Shown here in pieces: positions 36,748 through 50,300 of a stretch of 64,000 nt of DNA. The stretch is from positions 1,302,001 through 1,366,000 of the forward strand of contig JAPVLO010000133.1 of the NCBI GenBank assembly GCA_027257055.1, in the 5' to 3' direction. The stretch's first letter is position 1. Each line of letters opens with the position of its first letter. The DNA is from Cephalopachus bancanus. Lineage: Eukaryota > Chordata > Mammalia > Primates > Tarsiidae. The notes below the pieces were generated by a model that saw nothing but the letters and a program-made list of their open reading frames with translations, did no database searches and was not told where the DNA came from. Position numbers and translations under genes: made by a program.

Positions 36748-37078
36748 GATTGATAATCTCTGACTTGTGGGCTAAATCTGGCCCTCCTTCTGTCTTTTTC
36801 TATTCCTTCAAGCAAAGAATAAATTTTACATTATATTACTGGTTAAGAATAATCAAAGGGAGAATATTTCATAACTCTTCCAAATTATATGAAACTCAAA
36901 TTTTAGAGTGCATAAAGTTTTGTCAAAACCCAACCATATTCATTTGCTTACATATTGTCTATGATTGCCTTTGCACTACAAAGACAGATTTGAGTAGTCA
37001 TAGTAGATATCATATGGCTCACAGAACCTAATATATTTGCTATGTGACACTTCATAACTCAAATTGCCAACTCCTGGC
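36748..37078 (+). mobile_element. hAT-Charlie-type MITE, copy B (longer form)
   Basis: The same ends as copy A ('TGTGGGCTAAATCTGGCCCT' on the left, 'CAAATTGCCAACTCCTGGCT' on the right). The middle holds an extra segment (AAATTATATGAAACTCAAAT) that is missing from copy A but present at 47076. Confidence 0.7.
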
Positions 37079-37635
37079 TTAACTCATGATCAGAGTGTAT
37101 TTTATAGTACCATCTAATTAGAAAAATAAGGGAATTTACAGATTAGAAATTTACACATGAGATGAACTGCTATCTCCAAGGCGCTATCAAGTATCAGTGT
37201 GGAGTCTGATCTTCATGCACACCTGGGGGATGACGGGCAGTTGGAAACCAAGGTTCTGTGTTCATTGAGACTCCTAGTCTCCTGAGAAGAATGGGGAAGG
37301 AACAATTTAGGTGGAGAAACATAATAAGTAAGCAAATAACAAGTGAGCCCCCCCAAAAAATAGTAAGAAAATATTGCAATACCAGCAAGAATTATAGCCT
37401 GTCACTTTTAATATGATGGCTAAAGACAGGAAAATGGTAGCAGGTGTAAAATCTGGATCTTTACTTTGGTTTGAAGCTTTCCTGCTCTCTCCACAAAGCC
37501 TGGTAGGAGGCCACAGAACACATTATCTGAAAGGTGTTTCTACTCTCGGGAGGGTTATACATAAGGAATGAATAATTTTTAAAGAACAAGTATTTCATTT
37601 TATTTGGGGGGATGAAGCAGGAGAAGCTACTCCTG
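37079..37635. other. Unassigned sequence
   Basis: No repeat or gene recognised. A 64-codon minus-strand frame at 37194-37388 shows a hydrophobic start but nothing else, and is regarded as chance. Confidence 0.3.
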
Positions 37636-37639
37636 CTTT

Positions 37640-37720
37640 TGGTTATTTTATATTATTATAAAGATGTGGGGTACAAGTCAGGATTAGGTACGTAAGTAGT
37701 TTATGTGAGGTGAAGTTTGG
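37640..37720 (-). mobile_element. Short L1 3'-UTR remnant
   Basis: A stretch of about 80 bases containing GTGGGGTACAAGTCAGGATT and 'GTGAAGTTTGGG' matches the reverse complement of the 3' end of the L1s seen at 8437 and 22703. It also closely matches 61362-61440. Probably a severely 5'-truncated insertion. Confidence 0.55.
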
Positions 37721-38775
37721 GAATTTTAAAAAGTCAAAAGAAAAGAAGCAAGAAACTAATGAACAAACTATGCAAATTTCCCCCACTCCAGCAAATCTAG
37801 ACTAAGGAAACCTTCTTGTTATTCAAAACATTTGAACTTAAGTTCTTGAGGATTTCACATACATCCATTACTCCTCTTGCATTCGCATGTAATGGTTGCT
37901 ATGGGTGACCCAGAAATGAAACCAATCATGGCACTGTAATTTAAAACTAAAACAGCTGGCAAAAATCTTTCCTCTCAGAGCATGTTGTCGTAGAAGTAAA
38001 TGAAAAGACTTTTCATTTGCTTCTGTGATAACATGGACCACTTGAACTAAGGAACATATTAATGTTTCCTCTGAAGCTTTCTATTATGTGTCAGGAGCCT
38101 CATTCCAGGATATCACACTGGGGGTGATAGAAAAAGACAGATAATAAAATGGAACGGTTGGCCCTAACACAAAATAATCAGGCATCTTTATATTTCCACT
38201 TTACATTATAACAGGAAACCTGATTAGATTCTGTGCTTTTACCTAAAAATAAACCTTGCTCAGAAAGAAATTTTTTCCTATAAGCACTGATTCTTATTAT
38301 ACAAGAATTTCTTTTAAAGGCACAGGCACATTTTCACAGGATACACTTTATACTTTTAATATTAAAATCCAATAAGCTCCAAAAGCAAGTTCCTTTATAT
38401 CACTTCATATGTTTCAAATATTACGGTAAAATATTTTTTCTTAAAAGGGAAATCTAAGAATTGAGATTCTTAAATGTGGCTTATCACAATATGACATTAT
38501 AATACAACTATTAAAAAACAATTTGTTATTTAAAATTATAAAACTTTATATTTAAAATTAGAATACCAATTTTACTAACTAGACCCTTTTTGCAAAGTGA
38601 GAAATAGAATCTAAAAATTAATGCAAAAGACTAGGAAGTAATTTTAAACTATACTTGCAAGTGGACTCTAAATCAATGGTCTTTTAACTAATCATGTATT
38701 TTAGCTAGCTAAAATAAAATAGTCTAAAAAAGGATATTGTGATTTAAAAATTATCATAAAGAATTCTGTAGAAAC
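37721..38775. other. Unassigned sequence
   Basis: Nothing recognised. AT-rich, with no open frame of note. Confidence 0.3.
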
Positions 38776-38779
38776 AAAA

Positions 38780-40060
38780 TTAATATTCTGAATACTAGAT
38801 AAATTTCAAGTATGGTGGAAGATTTGTTAAGAGACAAAGCTATGAATGTACCAGACAAAAATATTTGTGAACTCCTTGAAAATCAAGGAATGAGGAAGAC
38901 TTTCTAATTATGGCTCAAAATTCAGAAGATTGATAAATTCAACTAAATAAAAGTTGCCTTAAAAATCTGAATAATCATAACACCACAATGAAAACCAGAA
39001 AAAAAATGAGAAATTTAAAAAACATAGACAATTTATGCTGCAAAAAAGGAATCTCTTTAAGACATAAAAGGGCTTATAAAATTATAAGAAAATATAATTA
39101 TTAAATAGAATGTACAAAAATAGCATCAATTAACTAGAAAGTATAAAGGACATGCATTAAAAAGGCAAAAGAATGACTAAACACTCATTCTCTTTTGACA
39201 ATGGAAATGCAAACTGAAACAATACAGAAATCTTATTCCCTTCCCTTATAATAAAATTGTCAAAAGTTTCAAAGTTTTGTATCTTATTGGTTCAAAAAAC
39301 CAAATATATTCATCCATCTGGTAATGCCTTAAATTAGTCAAACAACCTTGATCAGAGGTTCTGAAATGGAGCAATTTTGCCCTCCAAGGGACATTTGGCA
39401 ATATTTGTAGACATTTTTGTTTTTCACAAATCGAGGCAGGTTTGCTACTAGGATCTAGTGTGTAATGGCAAGGATGTTGCTCACCATTCTACAATGCCTA
39501 TGGTCAGGCTTCCACATTAAACAATTATCTATCTAAAAATGTCAGCAGTATTGCTATTGAGAAGTGTTGCCCTAGATTGTAATCTTATAATATTGCCCAA
39601 ATATTACCTAGTATGTGTAATAATAGCCACCACAGCCAGGAATTTACCCTCCAGTGGAAAGTAAATGTTACATACACAGAGCTATTCAGTGAAGCATGGT
39701 ATGGCATATTAATAATAATGACAAAATACAAAAACCAAAAACCAAACTTGAACAGCCATAATATCAACAAGCATTGGCTAAATTATGATGCATCCATATG
39801 TATCTGTAAAGTGAATAGAGATGCTTTCCAAATTTCATTAAAGAGCTATCTCCAAGATACATTATTAAGTGAGTAAGTGCTGAGAAATGGATCTAAAGTA
39901 TGCTAACGTTGATACTGAAAAGGAAATCAAAGCGTCTATGGTCATATTCTCTATGCCTTTATGGAATAAGAAAGCTCTGGAAAGATTCAGACTATTGAAA
40001 GGACGAAGTTTGATTTCAGCTTCACCAAGCATTCAGAGCAGAAATCATCATCAGCTTTTC
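38780..40060 (+). mobile_element. Old L1 (ORF2 3' region), plus strand, interrupted by MER20
   Basis: Degraded plus-strand L1M/HAL1-like ORF2 C-terminal sequence: 'AAATTCAACTAAATAAAAGT', 'GGCATTGGCTAAATTATGAT'-type blocks, and the 'GCTATCTCCAAGATACATTA' and 'TTAAGTGAGTAAG' 3' region near 39845-39875. A MER20-like MITE splits it at 39355-39575. Frames of 60-87 codons over it are remnants. Confidence 0.6.
39355..39575 (+). mobile_element. MER20-like hAT MITE
   Basis: It reads 'CAGAGGTTCTGAAATGGAGC', 'AATTTTGCCCTCCAAGGGAC', 'ATTTGGCAATATTTGTAGAC', 'CTAGGATCTAGTG' and 'CATTCTACAATGCC', ending 'GAGAAGTGTTGCCCTAG'. This is the characteristic MER20 layout. Confidence 0.82.
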
Positions 40061-42225
40061 ATGGGATGAGAGCAATAATCAATTATTTGCTGAAAAGTAC
40101 TCATTGGGGCAGAATATTGAGGGCAAATATCTCTAAAAATTCTTAATAAGTAGAATAAAAACTGTTAAGAGGAATAAAAAACGAATGAACAGTTGAGATT
40201 TTTGACTGTGTTTTCAATCTAAACAAATCACACATCTTTATTTTTCTTTTCTTTTCTCTCTCTCTCTCTTTTATTCCCTTACCTTACTGTTGCAATGCCC
40301 AGTGGCTGTTCATGCATCTTCATTAGGGAACTGATTTTGCCAAGACAGCTGAGAAGGGAAACTTAAAACACTATCTTGAATAATTCCAAGACATCCAAAT
40401 AAAGGGGGAAAAAGGACAACTCTGAATAATTCTACAGGCTAGAAATGGAATTTTAAGCTGCTGGATCTGTGAAAATTAGCAATTAAAGTACAGGCAAATC
40501 TTGTAATAGTAATTATTTTTAACATTAGCTACAATCAGTGGGAAAATAACAGAGAATGATTTTCTTCACAGTTCCAACTTCCAAGACACACTGCTGTGTG
40601 GTGTTTCTTCCAAGCTTTAATAAGAAATATGATGATAAATGGCTCCTGCTAATGTTTTTAAGGCAGCCAAGATTAGAAGATAAAGTTTTTGTTAATAATT
40701 GCATCTTAGATGGAAGAAACCTGGGCATGCAGAGAATGACAAAGAGCTACAATTGGTTTGAAAGATACTGTCTAAACTACTCTTGTTCTTTTTTAAACTT
40801 TGGCTTCATTATTGTCAGAACTGTACAAGTTAACTTCCTTTGTCTTATTCCCCCCCTCCAGAAAAAGTGGTTGTGTTCCTGTGTTTTCAGTTGCCTATTA
40901 CATCAAAGGATTTATTACTTAAAAAAAAAAATTGCTATGGAGGCAATAAGTATCATAATAGTTAAAACTTTAGGACAATAAAATAAAAATGTTGACACAT
41001 GTTAATTATCCTGCTATTAATTGATAGTATGATCAAAATAGCTCATTTTATCACAGGTTATGCTATATCGAGCAATTATTTTGCCTGAAAAAAATGTCAT
41101 CTTGATAATTTTACATGAAATTATGACAAGACTAAATATCTACTCCTTGTTACATTTTTAAAGGAAAGAGGGTTTTTTTTTTTTGTCCCTGGAAGAGCGT
41201 ATACTTTATTTATTTGGTGGTTTGTTTATTTATTTTTTTAATACCACTGACATTCACTTCAATATAGTAATGTGTAACTGATATCTGCTGTTGTCTATTT
41301 GGTAACAGAAACTAACATAAGTTTGAAAACAAACATTTCATCTATTTAGATTTACTTGTAATTATTCCTTCATGGATGTTGTTCTGTCTGATTCTGTTGA
41401 CATCTATCACCACAGAAGCTGTCTTTGAAGCCAGGGAGATTGCGATGGGACCTTCAAAGTGGGCAGCCTGCACATGCAAAGAGCTACTTGAAGTGACAAA
41501 TTTCCATTATGTCCTTTACAAATACAGCAATAGTTACTTCTGAATTACCATATTAGTAGAAATAAGAAAAAGTGTTAAAAATCTTTACAAAAACCAGGAC
41601 GAATTTCATTTAAGCAGGAATTATGCGCAATGCATTTAGTGTGTTAAATGTGTTATTTTTTCTTGGTATACTTACTGACAACAAAGCTATCTTATTGCCA
41701 GGATCTCCCATAGTAGAAGCTTCCTCTGTTGCTTAGGCATGCTGCCTGAGCTGGACATCTCTTTTTAAACATTGTTAGACAGACTTGGAACCTTCCGTGA
41801 AGTCTATAGACTAACACCAAGGAGCTGACATTTAACTAACAAATCCTCACTGAGATGAACAATTTGAGTCAAGTGGCATAAAATGACTTCAAAGTGTTCA
41901 GAAATTGAATCCAAGAATCAAACTATGTTGAACAGCAGCCTTCTGGGCCTGCTTTATATCCATGTCAAAAGTTCAGCTTTTCTTACATCAGGGTATTTGA
42001 GACTAATGCTCTGCGTGATGATTTCTGTAGTCTTAGTTATTTTAAGTCTTAAAGCAAATTAGAGTTTTCAAGGACCGGAAAATCCTAACATTATTAGGAG
42101 AACAAATAAATGTACAAACTACATATATTCTGGATACCATTCTGTACAGAATCTTGTCATAGCTACTCATAATGTCTAGATCACTTGGTGATAGTAAAAT
42201 TGCCAAGAAGTAGACCTATACTATA
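40061..42225. other. Unassigned sequence
   Basis: It includes a CT-rich simple stretch at 40240-40270 and an open frame of 141 codons (40556-40981). That frame has no recognisable domain, low-complexity ends and no supporting context. The rest is unique-looking. Confidence 0.3.
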
Positions 42226-42227
42226 TC

Positions 42228-44020
42228 GTTTTTGTGTTTTATTTTGATCCCACTGATTTTAATTAAACTTTTGTTTTGTGATCATTGTAAATTCGAAGCA
42301 GGTAAGAATAATATAGAGAGATCTCACATACACTGTACCCCATTTTCCCCAATGGTAAGATATTGCATAACTATGGTACAGGAAGTTGACAAAGATTCAG
42401 CCCATCAAATTTCACTAGTTTTCATGTACTTGTTCCTGTGATTCTGTCCTCACCACCTCTGCCAAGATAAAGAACAATTCCATCACCATAAGAATCTATA
42501 TGACATCTACAGACCTCCATTCAATCCCTGTCCCTTACCCCTTGTGACCACTAATACAATCTTTATCTCTATAATTGTTCATTTCAGGAATATTAACACA
42601 TATAAAAGGAATTTTACAGTATGTAACATTTTGGAACTGACTTTTCTTTTAGTCAGCACAATTATCTGAATATTTATCAAAGTTGTTATTGGCACTTACA
42701 AATAGTTCCATTTTTTAAATTGCAGACTAGTATTTCATTGCATAGATGTACCACTATTTATTTAACAATTTACCCTCTGAAGGACATTTCAAATTTGTTT
42801 AGTTCTTTGCTATTAAAAATATAGTTGCTATAAGCATTTATGTACAGATTGTTGTGTAAACAAAAGTTTTCATGTGTCTGAAATAAATGTCCAAGAGTGT
42901 AATTGCAATTGCTGGGCCATATGGTAATTGCATGTTTAGTTGTATAAGAATTTGCCAAACTGTTTTTAGAGTGGTTGAATCGTTGTACTTTCCTATGTAT
43001 GAGCGATCCAGTTTTCTACATCTTTTCCAGAATTTGATATTGTCACATTAAAAAAACAAAAAAGCCATTCCGAGAGGTGTGCGATAATCTCATTGTAATT
43101 TAAATCTACATTTCCCTGGCGGAATTCATGTGCTTATTTGCCATCTGTCTGTCCTCTTCTGTGAAATGACTGTCCATGTTTTTTCCCCCAATTTTCTAAT
43201 AGAATTGTCTACTTTTTAAAATTGTTGAATGTGAGAGTTGTAGACACTAGTCCTTAATTAAGTATGTGGTTTGCAAGTACTTTCTTCCAATTTGTAGCAA
43301 TATCCTTTGCACAGAGATGTCTCCATTACAAATTTCTAATTTTGATGAGGTCCAATGTACCAATTTTTAAAAATTTTATGGATTATGTTTTTGGTGACAA
43401 GTCTATATATGCTTTTCCTAGCTCTAGATTCTAAAGATTTTCTTTATTTTTTAAGGCTTTGTAGTTTTATATTTAAGTCCATAAAATATTTTGAGATAAT
43501 TTGAGTATAAGGTGTGAAGTTTACTCAAGATTCACTATTACGTCGGTTACTCCAGCACTATTGATTGAAATTGAATTGACTAAATTGAATTAATTAAACT
43601 GATTTTATAAATTTGTCAAAACTCGGTTGGGCATATTTATGTGGGTCTATTTCTGGGTTGGCTATTCTATTCAATTATTGCATGTGTCTATCTCTCCACC
43701 AATGTCATACTATCTTGATTACTATATCTACATGTAAACCTCAATATGAGGTAAACTGATTCCCGCCATTGTATCCTTCTCATTCAAGACTGTTTTAGTT
43801 ATTCTAGAGCTTGTGCCTTTCCACATACATTTTAGGATGTCTGTTTTTTTTAATGTCTACAAAAAACCTTGCTGAGATTTTGATAGAGTTTTTTTAACCT
43901 GTAGATTAATGCTTTCTTTTAATTTGAAGATATAGGATGGGCTTAGCTCTTTGCTTATTTTTCAGGTTCCTGTATCTGTTGAGTTGATTAGTCTTTTTAT
44001 GTGTCCATTTAGAAATTAGG
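42228..44020 (-). mobile_element. Old L1 (3' UTR and ORF2 C-terminal part), minus strand
   Basis: On the left are typical L1M 3' UTR blocks in reverse complement: 'GAGATCTCACATACACTGTA', 'CCCAATGGTAAGATATTGCA', 'CATCACCATAAGAATC'. ORF2 C-terminal sequence follows, with 'GTGACATTAAAAAAACAAAA'-type breaks, up to about 44020, where it is 5'-truncated. Many stops. Confidence 0.72.
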
Positions 44021-44135
44021 TAAGGACAAAACTACTCTCACTGGGAAAAAAATAATCAAACCTTTAAATAAAAATTTCATTGAGTAAAAGTAAATGGCTT
44101 TAACTAATTTTATAAATCGTGTTAAAGAGTAAAGG

Positions 44136-44518
44136 TGGTGTATTAGCCAGTTCAGGCTGCCATAAGAAAATACCACAGACAGGTGGCTTAAACCATAGAA
44201 ATGTATTTTCCAATAGTTCCGAAAGTTGAAAGTCTGAGATCAAGGTGCCAGCAAGATTAGTGTCTTGCGAAGGTTCTCCCCTTATGATGCAGATGACCAC
44301 TTCTTTCTTGCTGTGTGCTCCATGGCCTTTCTCTGGTATCTCTTCTTATAAGGACACCAGTCCTATCAGATCAAAGTTCTGTCATTGGGGCACCATTTAA
44401 CCTTAATTACCTTCCTATAGGCTGCATCTCCACATACAGCCACATGGTTGTGAGGGAGGGTTAGGGCTTCAACACATGAAAGGAGTGAGGTAGAACACAA
44501 ACATTCAATCCATAACAG
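44136..44518 (-). mobile_element. MLT1-class solo LTR, minus strand
   Basis: A nearly complete LTR in reverse complement: 'CAGTTCAGGCTGCCATAAGA', 'AAATACCACAGACAGGTGGC', 'GAGATCAAGGTGCCAGCAAG', 'CTTATAAGGACACCAGTCCT', 'CACAAACATTCAATCCATAA'. No internal retroviral sequence is adjacent. Confidence 0.82.
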
Positions 44519-44564
44519 ATGGAATAATCAACTATCTCCAGAAGATTTGTGATAATTGTCACTT

Positions 44565-44805
44565 TTGTGGTGTGTGACAGGAAGTGTCTTAAGTATTTTA
44601 TAAGTAATGACTCCCCTTATCCCCTAGATTCCTCTAAGAGGTAGGGCACTATTATCATTCCACTCTACAAACAAGGAAACTGAGACCTAGATAGTCTTTA
44701 TTAAGTACCTTGCTTAAGATCTTTCAGATTAACATTGAGTTTAGATTTTAATCTAGGTAATCTGGCTTCAGAGTTTGATCTTTTAAGCACCATGCACCAT
44801 GCTGC
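44565..44805 (-). repeat. MIR SINE, minus strand
   Basis: The order 'AAGTGTCTTAAGTATTTTAT', 'AGAGGTAGGGCACTATTATC', 'CAAGGAAACTGAGACCTAGA', 'AGTACCTTGCTTAAGATC', 'TAATCTGGCTTCAGAG' matches MIR in reverse complement. Confidence 0.8.
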
Positions 44806-44809
44806 TTCT

Positions 44810-47070
44810 CTGCAGCAGATTATTTGCAAGAGGGAGAGAAAAAATTTGGTTGTTATATGTATTTCAAGTAATTTATAAAACAGAGTAAGTACTTTCAATA
44901 AAAATGCAAAATAGGAAATCTGGTGGAAGTGTTGTGATTTTCTTTTAGCCTACAATCATCTTACCTTTTAGTATCATTAAGGAGGATGAAACATGACAAG
45001 AGAGACCTGGAGACTCTCTGGGAAGTAGTTTCTGAAGATCAACAAACAGACTCATTTTTGTTTTGTGGGGTCCAGAATAAAGCAACAAGAGTTAAACACC
45101 GTCATCAGAGTTGAACAAGAAATGAAAGCATGCCAAGGGCAACAAATAGATTTTTAATTTTTGTGCATACAGTTTTCCTCTCCTTGGTGTCTTACTGTGA
45201 TGAATGAGGTGAGCAAGAGCCCCTCTGTAAATTACAAACCTCAGATAAATTATGAGCAGAGTAACAATGCATAAACCACAACATTCTTTTCCAGCAACAA
45301 CTATTTTGGCTTTATTATATGGGATCTTCTGCCCAGAGAAACAGAATCTGTGCCGTGTAGAGGCTCATATATGAACTGTAAACTTCAGCCGACATTTATC
45401 AGCAAGAATTTGAGCTTAGAGTTTATTTCAGTGTGTTAACATTTTGCTACCTTTCTTTCTCCAGATCTTGCAATAAACTTCTGACCAAAAAAATAGGGAC
45501 AGAGTAGAGATTTTTGCAAATTTTTAAATAGTGATTCTCCTTGCAAAAAGCTAAATATGTGCTTGAATAACATGAATTTTATATTCCTGTCTAACCTGGA
45601 TTTTGATTTATTACTTTTCATCAATTCTTTGGATTTTCTAATGACCAGAACACAAAAAATATACTATATATGTGGGCAATTATTTCATTATCTTTACTGA
45701 TATAACATTTTATAAGTGCTTTCTACTTTCCTTAGCTTATTTTATTTTTAAATGAACTCATGGTACAGGCTCTCTCTCCCTTTGGAAGAACACCTGTCAA
45801 ATGCAGTAGAAAACCATTCAGTGAGTCACAGACATTTTGAATTGAAAAACAAAGGATAGAATATAGTCCAACTTTTGTGTTATGTACATATTTTTAAAAT
45901 ATAGAAAAATAAAAAGTGGAAATCTTTTCACAGCTTACTCACTAAAGACAAACTACATACAAGATGCTTTATCCATGCCATGTTATCTGTGCAGGGAAAA
46001 AAATAAAGCAAGAGAAAAATGTGTACAGAATTTGAAAGGTGTCCGTGATATTCCTAAAGGAATCAGTAAAATAAAACAGCATAAAAGCAGCAAAAATATG
46101 TTTAGAAAATTCAGCACAATGCATCACTGTAAAAATAATTAAGATTAAACTCTAAATGTGACTACTCTTACATAGTTTTATATTCACACTTAAAATGTGC
46201 ATCAGTGTACACAACCATTAGCAGCTTTTACTCCACAGGAAGGAGACCAGAAGGAAGAGATGAAGATACAATACAACTCCTTATTTAAAATTGTTCTGTA
46301 CTTATGACACAGACAAATTAATTCCAAGAACAAAACCTGAGAAAGCAAGAAATAAGAGGAGGAAAGAAAATCAAGGTCAAAGCGTGCAAATGCAGTTACG
46401 TGACATGGATAGAGAAGGAAATGGGTATATTGAACTTCTGAATAAACGGCAGGTGTCTGTCCTACCAAAACTGCTCAGGTCTTACATGTGGGGGGGCTGT
46501 TGGATGCATTTAGCTTGAGCTAGTGTTATACCCCTAGAAACTTCCAATTTTACTTTCCACAGAAAATAGTGAAGCTGTCTAGCAGAAGTGTTCCTCTTTG
46601 CCCTTTCATGAAATAAGCTGGAAGGAAAATGTCACCATTTTGCCTTTGATTAACACTCTGTATAATTGGGTACCCCTCATAGGGCTTCTAAGTCTCTTTT
46701 TGTACCCCTAAATTAGACTGATCCTTAAGGTCCTACAGTAGAGCGAGCTTCTTCTCTGACCTTTTCTGTTTCTGTTCTAAATCCATTAGCTTAACATCTG
46801 TCCAAACATACAATACAATGTTGATTTGCTAAGAATCACAATGCATAATCAGCATCTTCTTTCTTTTTGTGAATTAAAAAAAATCTCATGAAGATTAGGT
46901 TTTGTAAAACTTTTTCTTTTTTGGGGGATGATAGTGGGGGAAGTAGCTGAAGTTCAGAACTTAAGCTATACATTACAGGCTAGACAAATAATAATTATCA
47001 GTACTTTTAAAAAAGATTTAGTTAGGGGTGGAGACTGAGAGGATAGAATTCGAATTTCAGTGAATTCTAA
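44810..47070. other. Unassigned sequence
   Basis: Unique-looking AT-rich DNA. Frames of 62-88 codons (for example 45882-46142, 46202-46468) have no recognisable motifs. Confidence 0.3.
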
Positions 47071-47075
47071 TATTT

Positions 47076-47374
47076 GTTTCAGGGATCTGCAAACTATGGT
47101 CCATAGACCAAATCTGGCCAATTGTATGACCTGAGAGCTGAGACCGTTAGACAAATCTACAGAAAAATAATATTTTATTGCACTTAAATATCATATAAAG
47201 TTGAAATATCAGTGTCCATAAAAAGTTTTATTGGAACAATGATGTTCATTCATTTACATATCTATGGCTGCTTTCATACTGTAGCAGCAAGGTAATTGAG
47301 AAAGAAGCAGTATGACTCACAAAGTCTAAAATATTTACTGTCAGATCCTTTACAGAAAAATTTGTGACCACTGG
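47076..47374 (+). mobile_element. hAT-Charlie-type MITE, copy C
   Basis: It reads 'GGGATCTGCAAACTATGGTC', 'CAAATCTGGCCAATTG', 'TTTTATTGGAACAATGATGT', 'TATGGCTGCTTTCATACTG', 'AAGTCTAAAATATTTACTGT' and ends 'CAGAAAAATTTGTGACC'. Same family as 36323 and 36748. Confidence 0.78.
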
Positions 47375-50300
47375 TTTTTTAAAAACATAATTTTTTTTTA
47401 TCCCAAGGGTAGTTGAAACTCGTTGAAAAGTTTTTTATTCTTCCTTTTTCATGCTCCATCCCTTCTCCAAAAGGAAACAGGGTGAAGGAGAAGAGCTTTT
47501 TATCTTCAAGATTCACAAACTCTCACAGATGAGCAATTTCTCTGGACTATTAAACAAATGGTTGGACAATTATCACAAAATTCCAAAGTAAAGGAACATT
47601 CAGGAATGTGTTATTTTTTTCTGTACCTTGTTGTAACTTTTTATCTTCAAATAGGCCTTGTCCAGTGCATGCAGTTATAGACACAACCTTTCCCTGCCTG
47701 TCTTTAGGGTCTCTCATTTTCACAAATGGTTTTCACTTAACTATGAATTTTTTTCTCTATGACCATCATGTTTCCAACCTATACATACCATTAGTAGCAA
47801 ATATCATTGTCTATTATAATCAAAGACAGCTCATAAAAATGAACATGATAATGTCTTGTCAGGCAGGAACGCTAACTTCCTATTCCTCCTGTCCTGACAC
47901 TCTTCTCTACTCCTTATTAGAGAAAAACATTTGGAGTATTTTTCTGAAGCTTCCCATTTCCCCTCCCCGACCTCCTTTCCACAACTCACAAGAGAGGAGA
48001 AATTGTTTTTGTTGCTGAGTTAAGAGGAGGACCTACATGTGCCAGGCTCAGCCTATTGGCTCACGTGGTCACAGAGCATGCTCTCTCATCATGCCATTCT
48101 GCTCTCCCATCATGCTGTTCTTTTGAGTAGTGTTTTTGTTTTTGTAAACAATACATAAAGTCGACCTGGGGTGATGTTTTAGAGAAGTTGATTTAACCAT
48201 GGCATCCTCAGTCACACTCTCCTATCATATTTATGCTTAGTAAAAAGGATACTTTTTGTCTTGGATATCATATTTCCAGTTTGGTTTTCACCTTGGGAGA
48301 AGAAAGAGGGGTGTCAGTGATTGGCTTCCCAAACTGCAGCAGCGCATACATACCTGAGTATTCGAACTTATTATCTTATATTATTTTTTCACCTAGAAAT
48401 TCACTCTTAAATACAATTTTCTACAGAAATTCTGAACTTCAAATGAATTCATACAAAGTGTTGAGGGTAGAAAATTAAAAGCTTTGAATTTATTGGGAGT
48501 CCCAACCCCCATTTCCTCTGTACCAGAAGAGGAATAAACATTAAGAAAAGTCAATTTAATTAATAACTCACTGAGAATTCTCAGATGCAAAGCATCATGC
48601 TACATAGTAAATTAAAAGCAAAATTTTTTTAAAAAATTGAGTCATAATGTACTTGCAATATATCTGGAAAAGAGAGTGGATTCAAAAATTGCATTAAAGT
48701 TGTGATATGTGATGGTACAATCAGTACCACAGGAAAGAATAAGATAGACAACTATAGCATTTCAGGTGAAATTGAGATTAGCCAAATCAAAAAGGGTTTT
48801 AGATGTTGACTACTCAAATATATAGAACTAAAAGATTTTGATGAGAAGATGTGGAGAGGGGGACTTTTTTTCTTTAAATGAAGAGCTGTGTGGTAAAAAG
48901 AAAAAAGAATACATGTGAAACTATCTTTCCATATCAGTTATTTTCTTTAGACAATCACAAATATTTCAGCTACGAAGTCTGGATCTTTTGACAAGTCAGC
49001 CCTCTGCTTCTTTATTCTTTACGCCTGTTCCCTGGGCAGCTGTCAATAGAGTGGAGAGTGATATAGACTTATGTCCCCATCCTATCTGCCTTTCAATATC
49101 ACCAAAGTTGACATTGATTCATTAAGTAATTGTGTCAGCCCTTGTACCCCAAACAGGACATGATTGTGGTCTTAGATGAGAGATTTCATGGGGGGGGGAA
49201 CAAATGGAGCTACCAAACTGAAAAATGAAGGGAAGTTGTAGATACATTATCTTATGGATCCAGTACATTTTGCAGAGGACTTGCCTTACTGAACTGAAAA
49301 TAGATGGAAATGAATGACACTTAAAGCCTCCCTACAAGCAGTGTGATAAACCACAGAAGTCCAGGGTTTGCTGCCCTGTGGACTGGGAATGATGGAATTC
49401 TCTTGTTCCTTGGCTTGTGTTAAGTTGCACTTTTCCACATCGCTAGGAGGGTCACCCCTGTTTTCTATGAGAGAGACAGGACAGTTAATCTTCTTTAAGT
49501 GCACTCTGGAAGAGGCAAAACACTTTTTCAACATGCACTTTGATACTACATAACCGACAGTCCCTCAATATTCCTTTGAGACTCCCGCTGTTCAGAGGAA
49601 CAGTCCACTAAAAGCAAGCAAATGTCAGATATTAACGTGGAATTAAAACTGCAGGTAAAAATGGGGACACTGGCATATTCCTGTCCATGAGCTTGACAGG
49701 AAATTTATTTTGCTGTAGCTGAAAAGTAATTAACCTCCACTGTGAGAGAATTCTATTACTAGTAGCTATTCTGCCATGCAAAGTGCACTACATGGAAATG
49801 TTACAGGCTATCAAGCAGAAACTGCAGATTTGTCTGCATTTTAAACTGAATTTCCATTACCCTATTCTCTTCTCCTCTGTATCTCTCCTTCCTCACCACC
49901 TTCTCTCTTGTTTTCACTGAAGCTGGAAATTGAGACACATATGGAACTTGAAAAAAGGTTCAAATCAAAAGAGTGCTTATAAGGATTTTGTAAGATGTAT
50001 TTTTTTTCTAGTGTTTGGAATTTTTATTTTAACAAATAATGTCCTTTTGTGTGGGGGAGAAAATGCAACATTATGCTAAGATACTCAACCATGAATAATT
50101 TTACTGTGATCATAGCCAAGAAAATAACAATTCACTGAACTTTATTCATCTTCAGTGCTGTATACGTAGACATGAGCATGCCCTTATATACATAATCAGT
50201 ATTCGGAGATGATGTGAGGAAATCTACATATCATCATTTCTGCTATAATGCTTGTTTTGAAAACATAAATTTATACCAAAGCAATTGATATATTAAGGAA

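Noticed and set aside
40556..40981. 141-codon plus-strand frame
   Set aside because: No domain, no family resemblance, a low-complexity tail and no promoter or exon context. It overlaps a 67-codon frame on the other strand.
47608..48018. 136-codon plus-strand frame
   Set aside because: Cysteine- and serine-rich but without a recognisable motif. Its composition fits the local AT/pyrimidine bias, so it is probably chance.
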